Below, piece by piece: positions 8,014 to 17,841 of a stretch of DNA of 64,000 nucleotides. Every line of letters starts with the position of its first letter. Within the stretch, counting starts at the first letter, position 1. Under the pieces are notes generated by a model, which ran no database searches, had not been told where the DNA came from, and was given only the letters and a program-made list of their open reading frames with translations. The position numbers and the translations under genes are program-made. Source of the stretch: Kribbella jiaozuonensis (GTDB lineage: Bacteria > Actinomycetota > Actinomycetes > Propionibacteriales > Kribbellaceae); NCBI RefSeq assembly GCF_005233875.1, contig NZ_SZPZ01000001.1:2170001-2234000 (forward strand), given 5' to 3'.

Positions 8014-9264
8014 ATGGACAACCTGACGAGACGGCGCTTCCTGACGCTCAGTGGCGTGACTGCGGCCGGTGCGTTGGCGGCCGGAGCGACGCAGGTGAAC
8101 TGGTCCGAACTGATGGCCGCGGCCGTCGACGATCCGTTGCCGAGCGACCAGTCGGTGCTCGTCGTCATCACGTTGTACGGCGGGAACGACGGATTGAACA
8201 CGGTCGTCCCGGCGGCGGACCCGGCGTACCAGAAGGCCCGGCCGGATCTGGCGTACCAGACCAACGAGGTGCTCGATCTCGGCGACGGGCTCGGACTGAA
8301 TCCGGGGATGAAGGGCCTGAAGGGCTTGTGGGACGACAAGCGGCTCGCGATCGTGCGCGGCGTCGGGTACCCGGACCCGGATCGCAGTCATTTCCGGTCG
8401 ATGGCGATCTGGCAGACGGCATCGCCCAAGTCGCCGATCCCGACCGGCTGGCTCGGCCGCTGGCTCGACGCAACCGGCGCCGACCCGCTGCGAGCCGTCT
8501 CCGTCGAACCCACCCTGCCGCCACTCCTCGCCGGCGAGACCACGGCCGCCGCGTCCCTCCCGTTGCGCGGTCTGTCCTTGCCAGGCGGTGCACTAGGTAC
8601 GGCGTACGCCGCGCTGGGCAAACCGAGTCCGGGCGACGGCCACTGGCAGGCGCGGGCCGCCAAGTCGGTGCTCGACCTGCAGAACGCGACGCAGGTGCTG
8701 GGCAAGGCGGTCAAGAGCGGCCACGAGCAGGAGGACGATGACGACGAGGAGCGAACGAAGGGCGCGTCAGCCGGCGGTACGTCGCAGCTGGGCGCGCAGC
8801 TCGAACTGATCGCCGGGCTGATCGAGGCCGGCGTACCGACCCGGGCGTACTCGGCCTCGCTCGGCGGATTCGACACGCACGCGGACGAGCGCGGTACGCA
8901 GCAGCGGCTGCTGACCGAGCTGGACGGCGCGGTGACGCCGTTCGTGCAGCGGCTGCAGAAGACGGACCGCGGGAAGAACGCGGTCGTGCTGGTGTACTCC
9001 GAGTTCGGCCGCCGGGTCCAGGCGAACGGAAGCGACGGCACCGACCACGGCACAGCCGGCCCGGTCTTCGTCCTCGGCGAGAAGGTCTCCGGCGGCTTCT
9101 TCGGCAACCAGCCCAGCCTGACCGACCTCGCCAACGGCGACCTCAAAGCCGGCACCGACTTCCGCGACGTCTACGCCACGATGTTGCAGCACGTCCTCGG
9201 CGAAGACCCCGGCAAGATCCTGGCCAACCACACCACCACCATCGACGGCCTATTGAGGGTGTGA
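8014..9264 (+). CDS. DUF1501 family protein with Tat signal
   Basis: 416-aa exported protein. The N-terminus has a twin-arginine motif, TRRRFLTLSG, followed by an Ala/Gly-rich hydrophobic segment (residues 14-28), so export is folded via Tat. The C-terminal alkaline-phosphatase-like/sulfatase-like fold shows GFDTHADERG and the conserved YSEFGRRVQANGSDGTDHG region. It is coupled to the DUF1800 gene. A low-complexity acidic stretch (EQEDDDDEERTKG) lies near residue 240. The stop overlaps the convergent histidine kinase gene by 15 bases. Confidence 0.92.
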   Translation: MDNLTRRRFLTLSGVTAAGALAAGATQVNWSELMAAAVDDPLPSDQSVLVVITLYGGNDGLNTVVPAADPAYQKARPDLAYQTNEVLDLGDGLGLNPGMKGLKGLWDDKRLAIVRGVGYPDPDRSHFRSMAIWQTASPKSPIPTGWLGRWLDATGADPLRAVSVEPTLPPLLAGETTAAASLPLRGLSLPGGALGTAYAALGKPSPGDGHWQARAAKSVLDLQNATQVLGKAVKSGHEQEDDDDEERTKGASAGGTSQLGAQLELIAGLIEAGVPTRAYSASLGGFDTHADERGTQQRLLTELDGAVTPFVQRLQKTDRGKNAVVLVYSEFGRRVQANGSDGTDHGTAGPVFVLGEKVSGGFFGNQPSLTDLANGDLKAGTDFRDVYATMLQHVLGEDPGKILANHTTTIDGLLRV

Positions 9265-10530
9265 CAGTCGCAAGTAGAAGGCCGCGCCCGGCTTGCCATC
9301 GGCGCGGTCTCCTACGGTGAGGTCGCCGCCGTGGGCTCGGGCTACTCCACGGGCGATGGCCAGACCGAGACCGGCGCCTTTGCTCTGCGGGCTGTGGACC
9401 AAGCGGTCGAAGATCCGGTCGCGGACCTCAGGAGGTACGCCGGGACCGTCGTCCTCGACCATGACGCCGGCCGGGGTGACGCTGATCTGGATCGCCTGGG
9501 CGCCGGCCTGACGGGCATTGTCGACGAGGTTGGCCAGGACCTGGGTCAACCGCTCCGGGTCGGCGGTGACGATGGCGATGCCGTCGACCTCGACGTCCAG
9601 GTCAGGCGCGACCAGGCTGAGGCGAGCGGCTTGCGACTCGGCCAGGTGATGGAGGTCGACCTGCGTGAGCTGCAGTTGCAGGCCGGCATCGATCCGGCTC
9701 AACTCCAGCAGGTCGGACACCAGCGTGCCCGCGCGCCGGGATTCCCGCACCAGCAGGAGTTCGAGCTGTCCCCGCTCGCTCGACGCCGCCCGCGGACCAA
9801 GCTGGATCAGCGTCTCCGCAGCGGTCTGCAAACCGGCGATCGGAGTACGCAACTCATGCGCCGCATCCGCGACGAACTCACGCATCCGGTCCTCCGACCG
9901 TCGCGCAGCACCCTCGGCGCCCTCCAGCGCATCGAGCATCTCGTCGAACGCGGCCGCCGTACGACCGAGCTCGGTGTCCGCCCGCTCGGGCTGCAACCGC
10001 CCGCCCCGCCGGCCGGCCGCGATCGACCGCGCCAAACCGGTCATCGCATCGAGCGGCGCCAGCGCGAACCGCATGCCGATCGCCAACGCGAGCGCCGTGA
10101 TCAGGATCGCCGCAGCGCCGGAGAGCAACAGCACCGTCCGAAGTCGCGAGCTCGCGTCGGCGAGCAGACTGGTATCGGCGGACAGCATCAGCGTCGCGCC
10201 CTTCGTCTGAACGCCCGCCTGCAACGTCGCCTTCACCTGCCGCACGTTCCCGCCGGCCTCGATCGGCGGCGCGCCCAGCTGCCGCCCGTTCCGCAGGATC
10301 AACGTGACCCGTACACCATCCGCATCCACCCTCCGCACCAAGTTGCCCGGAGCAACGTTCTGCCGCGCGAGCTGCTGGGCCAGCTGCGCCCGCCCGGTCA
10401 GCAGCGAGTCGAGACTGCGCTCGGCCTGCGCATCGAACACCGCCTTCACGACCAGCCCGGTGATCGGCAGCACGATCAGCAGTACGGCGATAGCCGTCAC
10501 CGTCACGCGAACCCGCAGCGACCCGCTCAT
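9250..10530 (-). CDS. Sensor histidine kinase (HAMP, HisKA, HATPase)
   Basis: 426-aa membrane kinase. TM1 spans about residues 10-31 and TM2 about 132-153, enclosing a ~100-aa extracytoplasmic sensor. A HAMP linker follows, then the phospho-accepting His225 in ADAAHELRTP, and an ATPase domain with NLVDNARQAG (N box), VEDDGPGVP (G1) and GAGLGLAIARG (G2). The ATG at 10530 overlaps the response-regulator stop by four bases (ATGA), so kinase and regulator are cotranscribed and coupled. The sensed signal is unknown. Confidence 0.94.
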   Translation of the reverse strand: MSGSLRVRVTVTAIAVLLIVLPITGLVVKAVFDAQAERSLDSLLTGRAQLAQQLARQNVAPGNLVRRVDADGVRVTLILRNGRQLGAPPIEAGGNVRQVKATLQAGVQTKGATLMLSADTSLLADASSRLRTVLLLSGAAAILITALALAIGMRFALAPLDAMTGLARSIAAGRRGGRLQPERADTELGRTAAAFDEMLDALEGAEGAARRSEDRMREFVADAAHELRTPIAGLQTAAETLIQLGPRAASSERGQLELLLVRESRRAGTLVSDLLELSRIDAGLQLQLTQVDLHHLAESQAARLSLVAPDLDVEVDGIAIVTADPERLTQVLANLVDNARQAGAQAIQISVTPAGVMVEDDGPGVPPEVRDRIFDRLVHSPQSKGAGLGLAIARGVARAHGGDLTVGDRADGKPGAAFYLRLSHPQ

Positions 10531-11189
10531 GGGCGCAGCACGTACCCGGACCCGCGGACCGTATGCAGCAGCCGCGGACCGTGCGCCTCCAGCTTCCGCC
10601 GGAGCCCGCTGACGTACACCTCGACCAGATTGTCCGCGTAGTCGTCGTACCCCCAGACTGCGGTCAAGAGCTGCGTCTTGCCGACCACCTTCCCGTCGCG
10701 GCCGGCCAGGAACGTGAGCAGCTTGAACTCGGTCGCCGTCAGCTCGATCGGCGTCCCACCCCGTCGTACCGATCGCGCTTCGACATCTACTTCGAGATCG
10801 CCGACCTCGAGAACCGTTCGCAGCCGTCCCATCCGCCGCAGTACCGCCTCCACCCGCGCGATCAGCTCGGCCAGCACGAACGGCTTCACCACGTAGTCGT
10901 CGGCGCCGGTCCGTAGCCCGTGCAGCCGATCGCCGACGGCGTCGCGCGCGGTCAACAGGATCACCCCGGCGTTCGACGTCTCGCGCGTGACCGTCAGCAG
11001 CTCGAACCCGTCCCGCCCGGGCAGCATCACATCGAGCAGCACGAGATCCGGCCGGTACTCCGCAAGGTCCCGCTCCAGGCCCTCGCCGTCCGGCCGGGTG
11101 CGCACGGTGTGGCCGGCTTCGGTCAGCGCGATACCGACGGCGGTCCGGATCGGCTCCGCGTCCTCCACCACCAGCACCCGCGCAGTCAT
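10527..11189 (-). CDS. OmpR-family response regulator
   Basis: 220-aa regulator. The receiver domain shows the acidic pair VVEDAEP, the phosphorylation Asp in LVLLDVMLPGRDGFE, LTARDA and the Lys of VKPF. A winged-helix DNA-binding domain follows, ending YVSGLRRKLEAHGPRLLHTVRGSGYVLRP. The ATG at 11189 follows a GAGGATGG ribosome site; the frame is open farther upstream but without homology. It is the first gene of the pair with the overlapping kinase. Confidence 0.95.
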   Translation of the reverse strand: MTARVLVVEDAEPIRTAVGIALTEAGHTVRTRPDGEGLERDLAEYRPDLVLLDVMLPGRDGFELLTVTRETSNAGVILLTARDAVGDRLHGLRTGADDYVVKPFVLAELIARVEAVLRRMGRLRTVLEVGDLEVDVEARSVRRGGTPIELTATEFKLLTFLAGRDGKVVGKTQLLTAVWGYDDYADNLVEVYVSGLRRKLEAHGPRLLHTVRGSGYVLRP

Positions 11190-11343
11190 CGGGCCATCCT
11201 CGCACCGTCGACGGACCGCCAACTGAACCCCGGAGGCAATCTTCAGCACATCCTCAGCGAGCCCGCCGTCACTCTTCGTGTCTCGTCCGTCGAGACCCCC
11301 GGTTCGACGGGCCGGGGGAGTTGTGCATAAAGTAGCTGTCATC

Positions 11344-11372
11344 ATGCGGCACCAGCTTCTCCTCCTTCGCTG

Positions 11373-11391
<19 letters not shown>
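11344..11391 (+). CDS. Leucine leader peptide of leuA
   Basis: A 15-residue reading frame MRHQLLLLRCRGEAC with four consecutive Leu codons, ending TAA, 85 bases upstream of leuA. Its last codons form the left arm of a terminator-like hairpin, the classic geometry for ribosome-mediated attenuation: stalling at the Leu codons when charged tRNA-Leu is scarce would change the downstream folding. Leu leader peptides ahead of leuA are known from comparative work in actinobacteria. A weak promoter (TTCGAC 11303-11308, TAAAGT 11328-11333) would start the RNA only a few bases before the ATG. Confidence 0.8.
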
Positions 11392-13194
<1,803 letters not shown>

Positions 13195-13214
13195 CTCCGT
13201 CACATTCTTCCGGC

Positions 13215-13249
13215 GAATCGCCCGTCTCTGTTTCAGAGGCGGGCGATTC
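13215..13249 (+). terminator. Terminator hairpin after leuA
   Basis: GAATCGCCCGTCTCT (13215-13229) pairs over 15 positions with 13235-13249, one of them a G.U pair, around a 5-base loop. It begins 20 bases after the leuA stop and separates leuA from the transporter operon. No T-run follows. Confidence 0.85.
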
Positions 13250-13265
13250 CAGTACGCCCCGGTAC

Positions 13266-13301
13266 CGTTGCGTCACGGACCGCAACGTTGTCTCAACGTT
13301 G
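13266..13301. promoter_or_regulatory. Candidate operator array before the ABC transporter operon
   Basis: Two copies of the 8-bp palindrome CAACGTTG (13283-13290 and 13294-13301) are spaced 11 bases apart, one helical turn. An overlapping longer inverted repeat is formed by CGTTGCG (13266-13272) and CGCAACG (13281-13287). A related AGACGTTG follows at 13308-13315, next to a possible -35 box TTGACT (13312-13317). This would suit a dimeric regulator binding cooperatively; no regulator gene is adjacent. Confidence 0.5.
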
Positions 13302-13441
13302 CCTCAAGACGTTGACTCGATGACTGAGGTTGCGCACACTGTCGTCACTATGCGCAGATCCTTGCAAGACAGCGTTACTAAGTCGTGCTGTTGAGTGGTC
13401 TGCGCCACCGACTTTCCCTGGCAGTCGCGTGGAGGTGAGCA

Positions 13442-14536
13442 GTGAGCGGTGCGGTCGAGACACCCGCGTCGGAGCTGATCGAAGGGCCGGTTGTCGAACC
13501 GAAACCCTCGGCAGTTCGGCGCTTCTTCAGCGCCTGGCTTGTCCGAAGACTCTTCAAAGCCGTGCTGACCGTCTTCATCGTCACCACCGGCACGTTCTTC
13601 CTGGTCCGGCTGCTGCCGGGTAACCCGGTCGACACCTACATCCAGACCCAGATCGCGCAGACCGGTATCTCCTACGAGGCCGCCGCCGCGCAGGCGAAGA
13701 ACCTCTTCTCCCTGGACCCGAACGCGCCGCTGATCCAGCAGTACCTGACGTACATGGGGAACCTGCTGCACGGCGACTTCGGCAACTCGGCGCTCTCGCC
13801 GGGCACGACGGTCGCCTCGGTGATCAAGACCTACCTGCCGTGGACGCTGTTCTCCGTCGGCGTGGCCACGGTGATCGCGTTCATCATCGGCATCGCGGCA
13901 GGCATGACCATGGCGTACCGCCGCGAGACCTGGCTGGATCATCTGCTCACCTCGGTCGGCGCGCTGCTGCACGCGATCCCGAACTACATCCTGGCGATCC
14001 TGATCGTGGTCTTCCTCGGGGTGAAACTGCAATGGTTCAACCTGACCGAAGCGCGCGGTTCGTACACGCCAGGCGTGCATCCGTCGTTCAGCCTCGCTTT
14101 TCTGAACGACATCTTCTACCACGCGACGCTGCCGATCCTGGCCTACACACTGACCACGGTCGGCTCCTGGGCGCTGGTGATGAAGTCGTCCACGGTGGAG
14201 ACCCTCGGTGAGGACTACGTGACGGTGGCCCGGGCCCGCGGCCTGTCCGACTCCCGGATCAGGAACGGGTACGTCGGCCGCAACGCCGTCCTGCCGCTGT
14301 TCAGCCAGCTCGCGGTCTCGCTCGGATTCGTGGTCGGCGGATCGATCTTCGTGGAGAAGATCTTCGGCTACCAGGGCATCGGGTTCAGCCTCTTCAACGC
14401 GGTCAACGGCCGCGACTACGCCGTACTGCAGGGAATCTTCCTGGTGGTCACGATCTCGGTGGTCGCGGCCAACCTGCTCGCGGACATTCTCTACAGCCGG
14501 CTCGATCCGCGGATCCGCGTCCAGGGCAAGGGGTGA
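13442..14536 (+). CDS. ABC transporter permease, DppB/OppB type
   Basis: 364-aa inner-membrane permease of the peptide/nickel uptake family. After a ~45-residue cytoplasmic lead come a first TM helix (VLTVFIVTTGTFFLVRLLPG), the family signature LPGNPVD, and then a block of helices containing the EAA loop 'EDYVTVARARGLSDSRIRNGYVGRNAVLPL' that docks on the ATPase. GTG start at 13442 behind GGAGGTGAG. It is the first gene of a complete importer operon running to 19701. Confidence 0.93.
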   Translation: MSGAVETPASELIEGPVVEPKPSAVRRFFSAWLVRRLFKAVLTVFIVTTGTFFLVRLLPGNPVDTYIQTQIAQTGISYEAAAAQAKNLFSLDPNAPLIQQYLTYMGNLLHGDFGNSALSPGTTVASVIKTYLPWTLFSVGVATVIAFIIGIAAGMTMAYRRETWLDHLLTSVGALLHAIPNYILAILIVVFLGVKLQWFNLTEARGSYTPGVHPSFSLAFLNDIFYHATLPILAYTLTTVGSWALVMKSSTVETLGEDYVTVARARGLSDSRIRNGYVGRNAVLPLFSQLAVSLGFVVGGSIFVEKIFGYQGIGFSLFNAVNGRDYAVLQGIFLVVTISVVAANLLADILYSRLDPRIRVQGKG

Positions 14537-14540
14537 CGAG

Positions 14541-15437
14541 ATGACCGAAGCAACGATCCCCGTCTCCTCGATCGGAACCACCGGCGTCTCCCGCTTCGCC
14601 GGCATCATCAGGTCGTTGCGCCGCAGTCCGGCCGGGTTCATCGGTTTCGTGATCGTGGTCCTGCTGATCCTGATCAGCGCGATCGGGCCGTTCTTCACGC
14701 CGGAGGTCGCGCCGAACGTCAAGGAGATCCTGCTCCCGGCCGGCTCACCCGGCCACTTGCTCGGCACCGACAACGAGGGCAAGGACGTCCTGGTCCAGAT
14801 GATCGCCGGCGGCCGGACGGTGATCTTCGTCGGCTTCGTCGCCGCGGCGATCTCCACCGTGCTGGCGATCGTGCTCGGCTCGCTGGCCGCCTACCTCGGC
14901 GGCTGGGTCGACTCGGTCGTCGTCACGCTGGCCGACGTCTTCCTGACCGTCCCGCAGATCGTCCTGCTCGCGGTCCTCGGCGCGTTCTTCAAGCTCGACT
15001 CGCCGGTCCTGCTGGCGCTGCTGGTCGGCGGCCTGTCCTGGCCGGTGCTGACCCGGGCGGTCCGGGCCCAGGTGTTCTCGCTGAAGGAACGCGAGTTCGT
15101 CGAAGCCGCGCGACTACTCGATCTCGGCACACCCCGGGTGGTGTTCGTCGAGATCCTGCCGAACATGGCCAGCTTCATCCTGATGAACTTCATGATCGGC
15201 GTGACCAACGCGATCTACCAGCTGGTCGGCCTGTACCTGCTCGGTCTCGCGCCACTGACCGGGTCCAACTGGGGCATCATGCTCAACCGCGCCTGGATCG
15301 CCGGCGCGATCTTCAACGACAACAGTCTGGCCTGGATCCTCAGCCCGATTGTCGCGATCATCCTGCTGCTGCTCGGATTGGTGATGATGACTCGATCCCT
15401 CGAAGAGATCCTCAACCCGCGCCTCCGGGACCGGTGA
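14541..15437 (+). CDS. ABC transporter permease, DppC/OppC type
   Basis: 298-aa partner permease. The N-terminus matches the OppC-N domain (RRSPAGFIGFVIVVLLILISAIGPFF), followed by 'HLLGTDNEGKDVLVQMIAGGR', the signature of DppC-like subunits. The EAA loop reads 'EREFVEAARLLDLGTPRVVFVEILPN'. It starts 5 bases after the first permease gene and overlaps the ATPase gene by four bases (GTGA). Confidence 0.93.
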   Translation: MTEATIPVSSIGTTGVSRFAGIIRSLRRSPAGFIGFVIVVLLILISAIGPFFTPEVAPNVKEILLPAGSPGHLLGTDNEGKDVLVQMIAGGRTVIFVGFVAAAISTVLAIVLGSLAAYLGGWVDSVVVTLADVFLTVPQIVLLAVLGAFFKLDSPVLLALLVGGLSWPVLTRAVRAQVFSLKEREFVEAARLLDLGTPRVVFVEILPNMASFILMNFMIGVTNAIYQLVGLYLLGLAPLTGSNWGIMLNRAWIAGAIFNDNSLAWILSPIVAIILLLLGLVMMTRSLEEILNPRLRDR

Positions 15438-16528
15438 CGATGGTGACGACGACGACCTCGGGAGCCGCCCGCGCGGTGCGCGGCGGCGAAGGCAAGCCAC
15501 TGCTGTCGATCCGCGACTTCAAGGTCGAGTACCGGACCGGCTCGGGCGCCACGGTGCAAGCGGTACGCGGCGTCGACCTCGACCTCTACCCGGGCGAGAG
15601 CCTGGCGCTGGTGGGCGAGAGCGGCTGCGGCAAGACGACGTTCGGGCTCGGGCTGCTCCGGCTGCTGCCGCGGCTCGGCCACGCCAGCGGCAAGGTGATC
15701 TTCAACCGCGGCGACGGCACCGAGATCGACGTACTAGGGCTGGACGGTCGCGATCTGCGCCAGTTCCGCTGGCGGGACGCGGCGATGGTCTTCCAGGGCG
15801 CGATGAACGCGTTCAACCCGGTGCTGAAGATCCGCGCGCACATGCACGACACGATGCGTGCGCACACCAAGGCAACCCGGCAGGAGATCGAGGACCGGGC
15901 CGGTGATCTGCTCCGGCTGGTGCGACTGGAGCCGGAGCGGGTGATGGACTGCTACCCGCACGAGCTGTCCGGCGGCATGCGGCAGCGGGTGCTGATCGCG
16001 ATGAGCCTGCTGCTCGAGCCCGAGGTCCTGATCCTGGACGAGCCGACCACGGCGCTCGACATCCTTACGCAGCGGTCGATCGTCGACGTACTGCACGAGG
16101 TGCGGGAGCGGCTCGGCTTCTCGATGATCTTCATCTCGCACGACCTGTCGCTGGCCGCGGAGCTCGCCGACCGGGTCGCGACCATGTACGCCGGACGCCT
16201 GGTCGAGACCGGCGGCGTCCGCGATCTGTTCTACCGCCCGCGGCACCCGTACACGCTCGGCCTGATCAAGGCCGTGCCGCCGATCGTCGGCGACCTGCCC
16301 GACCTGGAGTCGATCCCGGGCGGTCCGCCGAGCCTGGCCGCACTGCCGCCGGGCTGCACCTTCAACCCGCGGTGCAAGTTCGCCACCGACGAGTGCAGAG
16401 AAGCCGAACCGGATCTGGTCCCCGTGACCGACCAGGACGGCAGCGCGCACGACGTCGCCTGCATCCACTGGAAGGACGTGCACCTCGACCGCGAGGCGCG
16501 CAACCAAGACCTCGGGACCGCATCATGA
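15434..16528 (+). CDS. ABC transporter ATP-binding protein, DppD/OppD type
   Basis: 364-aa ATPase. Walker A GESGCGKTTFG at about residues 54-64, signature LSGGMRQR, Walker B VLILDEPTTALD and switch His in FISHDLS. The C-terminus holds the oligopeptide-transporter extension with the Cys motif CTFNPRCKFATDEC, which binds an iron-sulfur cluster in relatives. GTG 15434 overlaps the upstream stop; ATG at 15440 is an alternative. It pairs with the next ATPase as a heterodimer. Confidence 0.93.
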   Translation: MTMVTTTTSGAARAVRGGEGKPLLSIRDFKVEYRTGSGATVQAVRGVDLDLYPGESLALVGESGCGKTTFGLGLLRLLPRLGHASGKVIFNRGDGTEIDVLGLDGRDLRQFRWRDAAMVFQGAMNAFNPVLKIRAHMHDTMRAHTKATRQEIEDRAGDLLRLVRLEPERVMDCYPHELSGGMRQRVLIAMSLLLEPEVLILDEPTTALDILTQRSIVDVLHEVRERLGFSMIFISHDLSLAAELADRVATMYAGRLVETGGVRDLFYRPRHPYTLGLIKAVPPIVGDLPDLESIPGGPPSLAALPPGCTFNPRCKFATDECREAEPDLVPVTDQDGSAHDVACIHWKDVHLDREARNQDLGTAS

Positions 16529-17574
16529 GCGCGCTGGAGCAGACCCCGGAGACCGTGAGCCGGACGCCGCTGATGACGCTGAGCGGCGTCAGCCAGGTGT
16601 TCGACACCAAGGCGGGGCCGATCCGCGCGGTCGACAACATCGACCTGTCGGTCAACCCCGGCGAGGTGCTCTGCCTGGTCGGTGAGAGCGGCTCGGGCAA
16701 GACCACCGCGGCCCGGATGGCGGCCGGTCTGGCCCGGCCGACCGACGGCCAGGTCCAGTTCGACGGCAACGACATCTGGTCGATGAACCGGCACGACTTC
16801 GGCGCCTTCCGGCGCAGTGTGCAGTACGTCCACCAGGACCCGTACGCGTCGCTGAACCCGACCCGGACGATCCAGCAGACGATCACCGCGCCGTTGCTCA
16901 AGCACGGTGTTGTCAAGGGCAACAAAGCGGCCGCCGACAAGGCCGCGGAGCTGCTCCGCAAGGTCGACCTGACCCCGCCGGAGAACTACCTGCCGAAGTT
17001 CCCGCACCAGCTGTCCGGCGGTCAGCGGCAACGGGTCTCGGTCGCGCGGGCGCTGACCCTGGACCCGAAGCTGATCATCGCGGACGAGTCGACCTCGATG
17101 CTGGACGTGTCGATCCGGATCAGCGTGCTGGCGATGCTCGGCCGGCTGCGCGACGACCTCGGCGTGGGGTTCCTGTTCATCACCCACGATCTCGCGATCG
17201 CGAAGTACTTCGGCTGGCACGGCAAGACCGCGGTGATGTACCTCGGCCGGATCGTCGAGTTCGGTCCGACGCCGAAGATCATCAACGCGCCGACGCATCC
17301 GTACACCCGGGCGCTGATCGACGCGATCCCCGAGCCGGATCCGGACCTGACCAAGACCAAGGGCCGCGAATCCCTGCGCAGCCTGGAGATCCCGAGTCTG
17401 GCCCACCTGCCGAGCGGCTGCTCGTTCCACCCGCGCTGCCCGATGTTCGAGGACGGGCTGTGCGACGGCGAGGTTCCGCAGCTGGTCGAGATCCGGTCCG
17501 GTCAGTCCGCGGCCTGCCACGTGGTGGCCCGCGACGGCGCCGGGGAGGTCCGGCCCGATGAGCCGGTGGCCTGA
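16525..17574 (+). CDS. ABC transporter ATP-binding protein, DppF/OppF type
   Basis: 349-aa ATPase partner. Walker A GESGSGKTTAAR, Q-loop 'QYVHQDPYASLNPTRTI', signature LSGGQRQRVSVARAL, Walker B LIIADESTSMLD, which has Ser for the usual Pro and Met for Ala, and switch His in FITHDLA. The C-terminal Cys motif CSFHPRCPMFEDGLC is present. ATGA overlap with the previous gene. The ESTSMLD variant is common in this subfamily and is not a sign of inactivity. Confidence 0.92.
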   Translation: MSALEQTPETVSRTPLMTLSGVSQVFDTKAGPIRAVDNIDLSVNPGEVLCLVGESGSGKTTAARMAAGLARPTDGQVQFDGNDIWSMNRHDFGAFRRSVQYVHQDPYASLNPTRTIQQTITAPLLKHGVVKGNKAAADKAAELLRKVDLTPPENYLPKFPHQLSGGQRQRVSVARALTLDPKLIIADESTSMLDVSIRISVLAMLGRLRDDLGVGFLFITHDLAIAKYFGWHGKTAVMYLGRIVEFGPTPKIINAPTHPYTRALIDAIPEPDPDLTKTKGRESLRSLEIPSLAHLPSGCSFHPRCPMFEDGLCDGEVPQLVEIRSGQSAACHVVARDGAGEVRPDEPVA

Positions 17575-17783
17575 TGTCACCGCAGATCGGCCGGTTGGCG
17601 CTCGGCTGGGCGGCGTTCCTGATCCTGGCCAGCGGGGCATTGCTGCTCACGCTGTCGCCGGGTACTCCGGAGTTCGTCGTCACCCTGTTCACCTTGTGTT
17701 TGGGCCTGCTACTGGGCCTGATCGTTGTCGTCGGGGTCGTGTGGACCCGGCGGCGGGAAAAACGCGAGGGCGGTTCGCAGTAA
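17574..17783 (+). CDS. Small two-helix membrane protein within the importer operon
   Basis: A 69-aa protein with two predicted TM helices, about residues 9-27 and 35-57, and a basic C-terminus (TRRREKREGG). Its ATG shares one base with the stop of the upstream ATPase and it precedes the binding-protein gene by 58 bases, so it is embedded in the transporter operon. No family was recognised. A role in assembling or tuning the permease is an inference from position only. Confidence 0.65.
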   Translation: MSPQIGRLALGWAAFLILASGALLLTLSPGTPEFVVTLFTLCLGLLLGLIVVVGVVWTRRREKREGGSQ

Positions 17784-17841
17784 CTCAAACCAGTAGTGGC
17801 TGACGCACACAGTCGTGCGCCAGATCAGAAAGGACGAAGGA

